From positions 1 through 28,799 of the forward strand of contig JACRFR010000022.1 of assembly GCA_016212635.1 (NCBI GenBank): a stretch of DNA of 28,799 bases. Direction: 5' to 3'. The DNA comes from Candidatus Liptonbacteria bacterium (GTDB lineage: Bacteria > Patescibacteriota > Minisyncoccia > UBA6257 > 2-01-FULL-56-20). A program made the position numbers and the translations under genes. Of the stretch, positions 28,765 to 28,799 are shown in pieces. Numbering within the stretch: position 1 is the stretch's first letter; each line of letters starts with the position of its first letter. The notes beneath the pieces were generated by a model that was not told the DNA's origin, searched no databases, and saw only the letters and a program-made list of their open reading frames with translations.

Positions 28765-28799
28765 TTCCGTGCCTTCCGCCGTCTGGCTTTAGGCGCTCC

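Overview
The window looks like chromosome of an uncultivated, streamlined bacterium of the Patescibacteria (CPR), most likely a Parcubacteria-type lineage. The reasons are a very short EF-Ts (151 aa), an SMC of about 743 aa without a visible hinge, an EF-P whose tip loop lacks the usual PGKG, a minimal L32, many intergenic palindromic repeats, and start codons sitting only 6-11 nt from clear -10 boxes. The phylum call is inferred from gene content and style; no rRNA is present. Almost all genes are on the minus strand. The exceptions are a PaaX/Cas2-like gene near 14 kb and a 25-aa basic peptide near 28.4 kb.

Region 1 (1-12.3 kb, minus strand) is a translation and RNA housekeeping block. In transcription order it runs cofE-like ligase, rnhB, rpmF, nusB, rnc, smc, pepP-like M24 peptidase, rpsP, khpA, efp, mnmA, rpsB, tsf and a small membrane protein. 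At the left edge are a GIY-YIG endonuclease-like gene and a tRNA-Tyr whose T arm is interrupted by two small hairpins; both border a 53-bp direct repeat. rpsB has a near-perfect sigma70-type promoter positioned to give a leaderless mRNA.

Region 2 (12.4-16.6 kb) is accessory. It holds two unrecognised small genes, tRNA-Leu(GAG), and a winged-helix plus Cas2-like-fold protein bracketed by two perfect palindromes (42 and 38 bp sharing a 38-bp core). Next come a block able to form several RNA stems, a 132-bp MITE-like element with 16-bp terminal inverted repeats and a 9-bp target duplication, a 76-aa gene with a strong Shine-Dalgarno, and sodA bracketed by 124-bp direct repeats made of alternating palindromes.

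Region 3 (16.6-28.2 kb) is an envelope and signalling block. A single-domain response regulator, a 1923-aa secreted Fn3/Ig-like/peptidoglycan-binding protein, an anchored HExxHxxGxxD metallopeptidase and a Cache-HAMP histidine kinase follow one another with tiny gaps or a 4-nt overlap. They are followed by a KefB-type antiporter and preceded by a membrane-anchored alpha/beta hydrolase. The simplest reading is an operon that senses or remodels the cell surface; this is inference from arrangement.

Region 4 (28.2-28.8 kb) has a leaderless 25-aa lysine/arginine-rich peptide gene and a compact set of nested hairpins at the right edge.

Two themes cut across the window. Palindromic or short tandem repeats fill the spacers and have also entered reading frames without breaking them (mnmA, rnhB, sodA, the giant surface protein). 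Promoters of the form (TG)nTATACT lie immediately against start codons, suggesting that leaderless or near-leaderless translation is common here.
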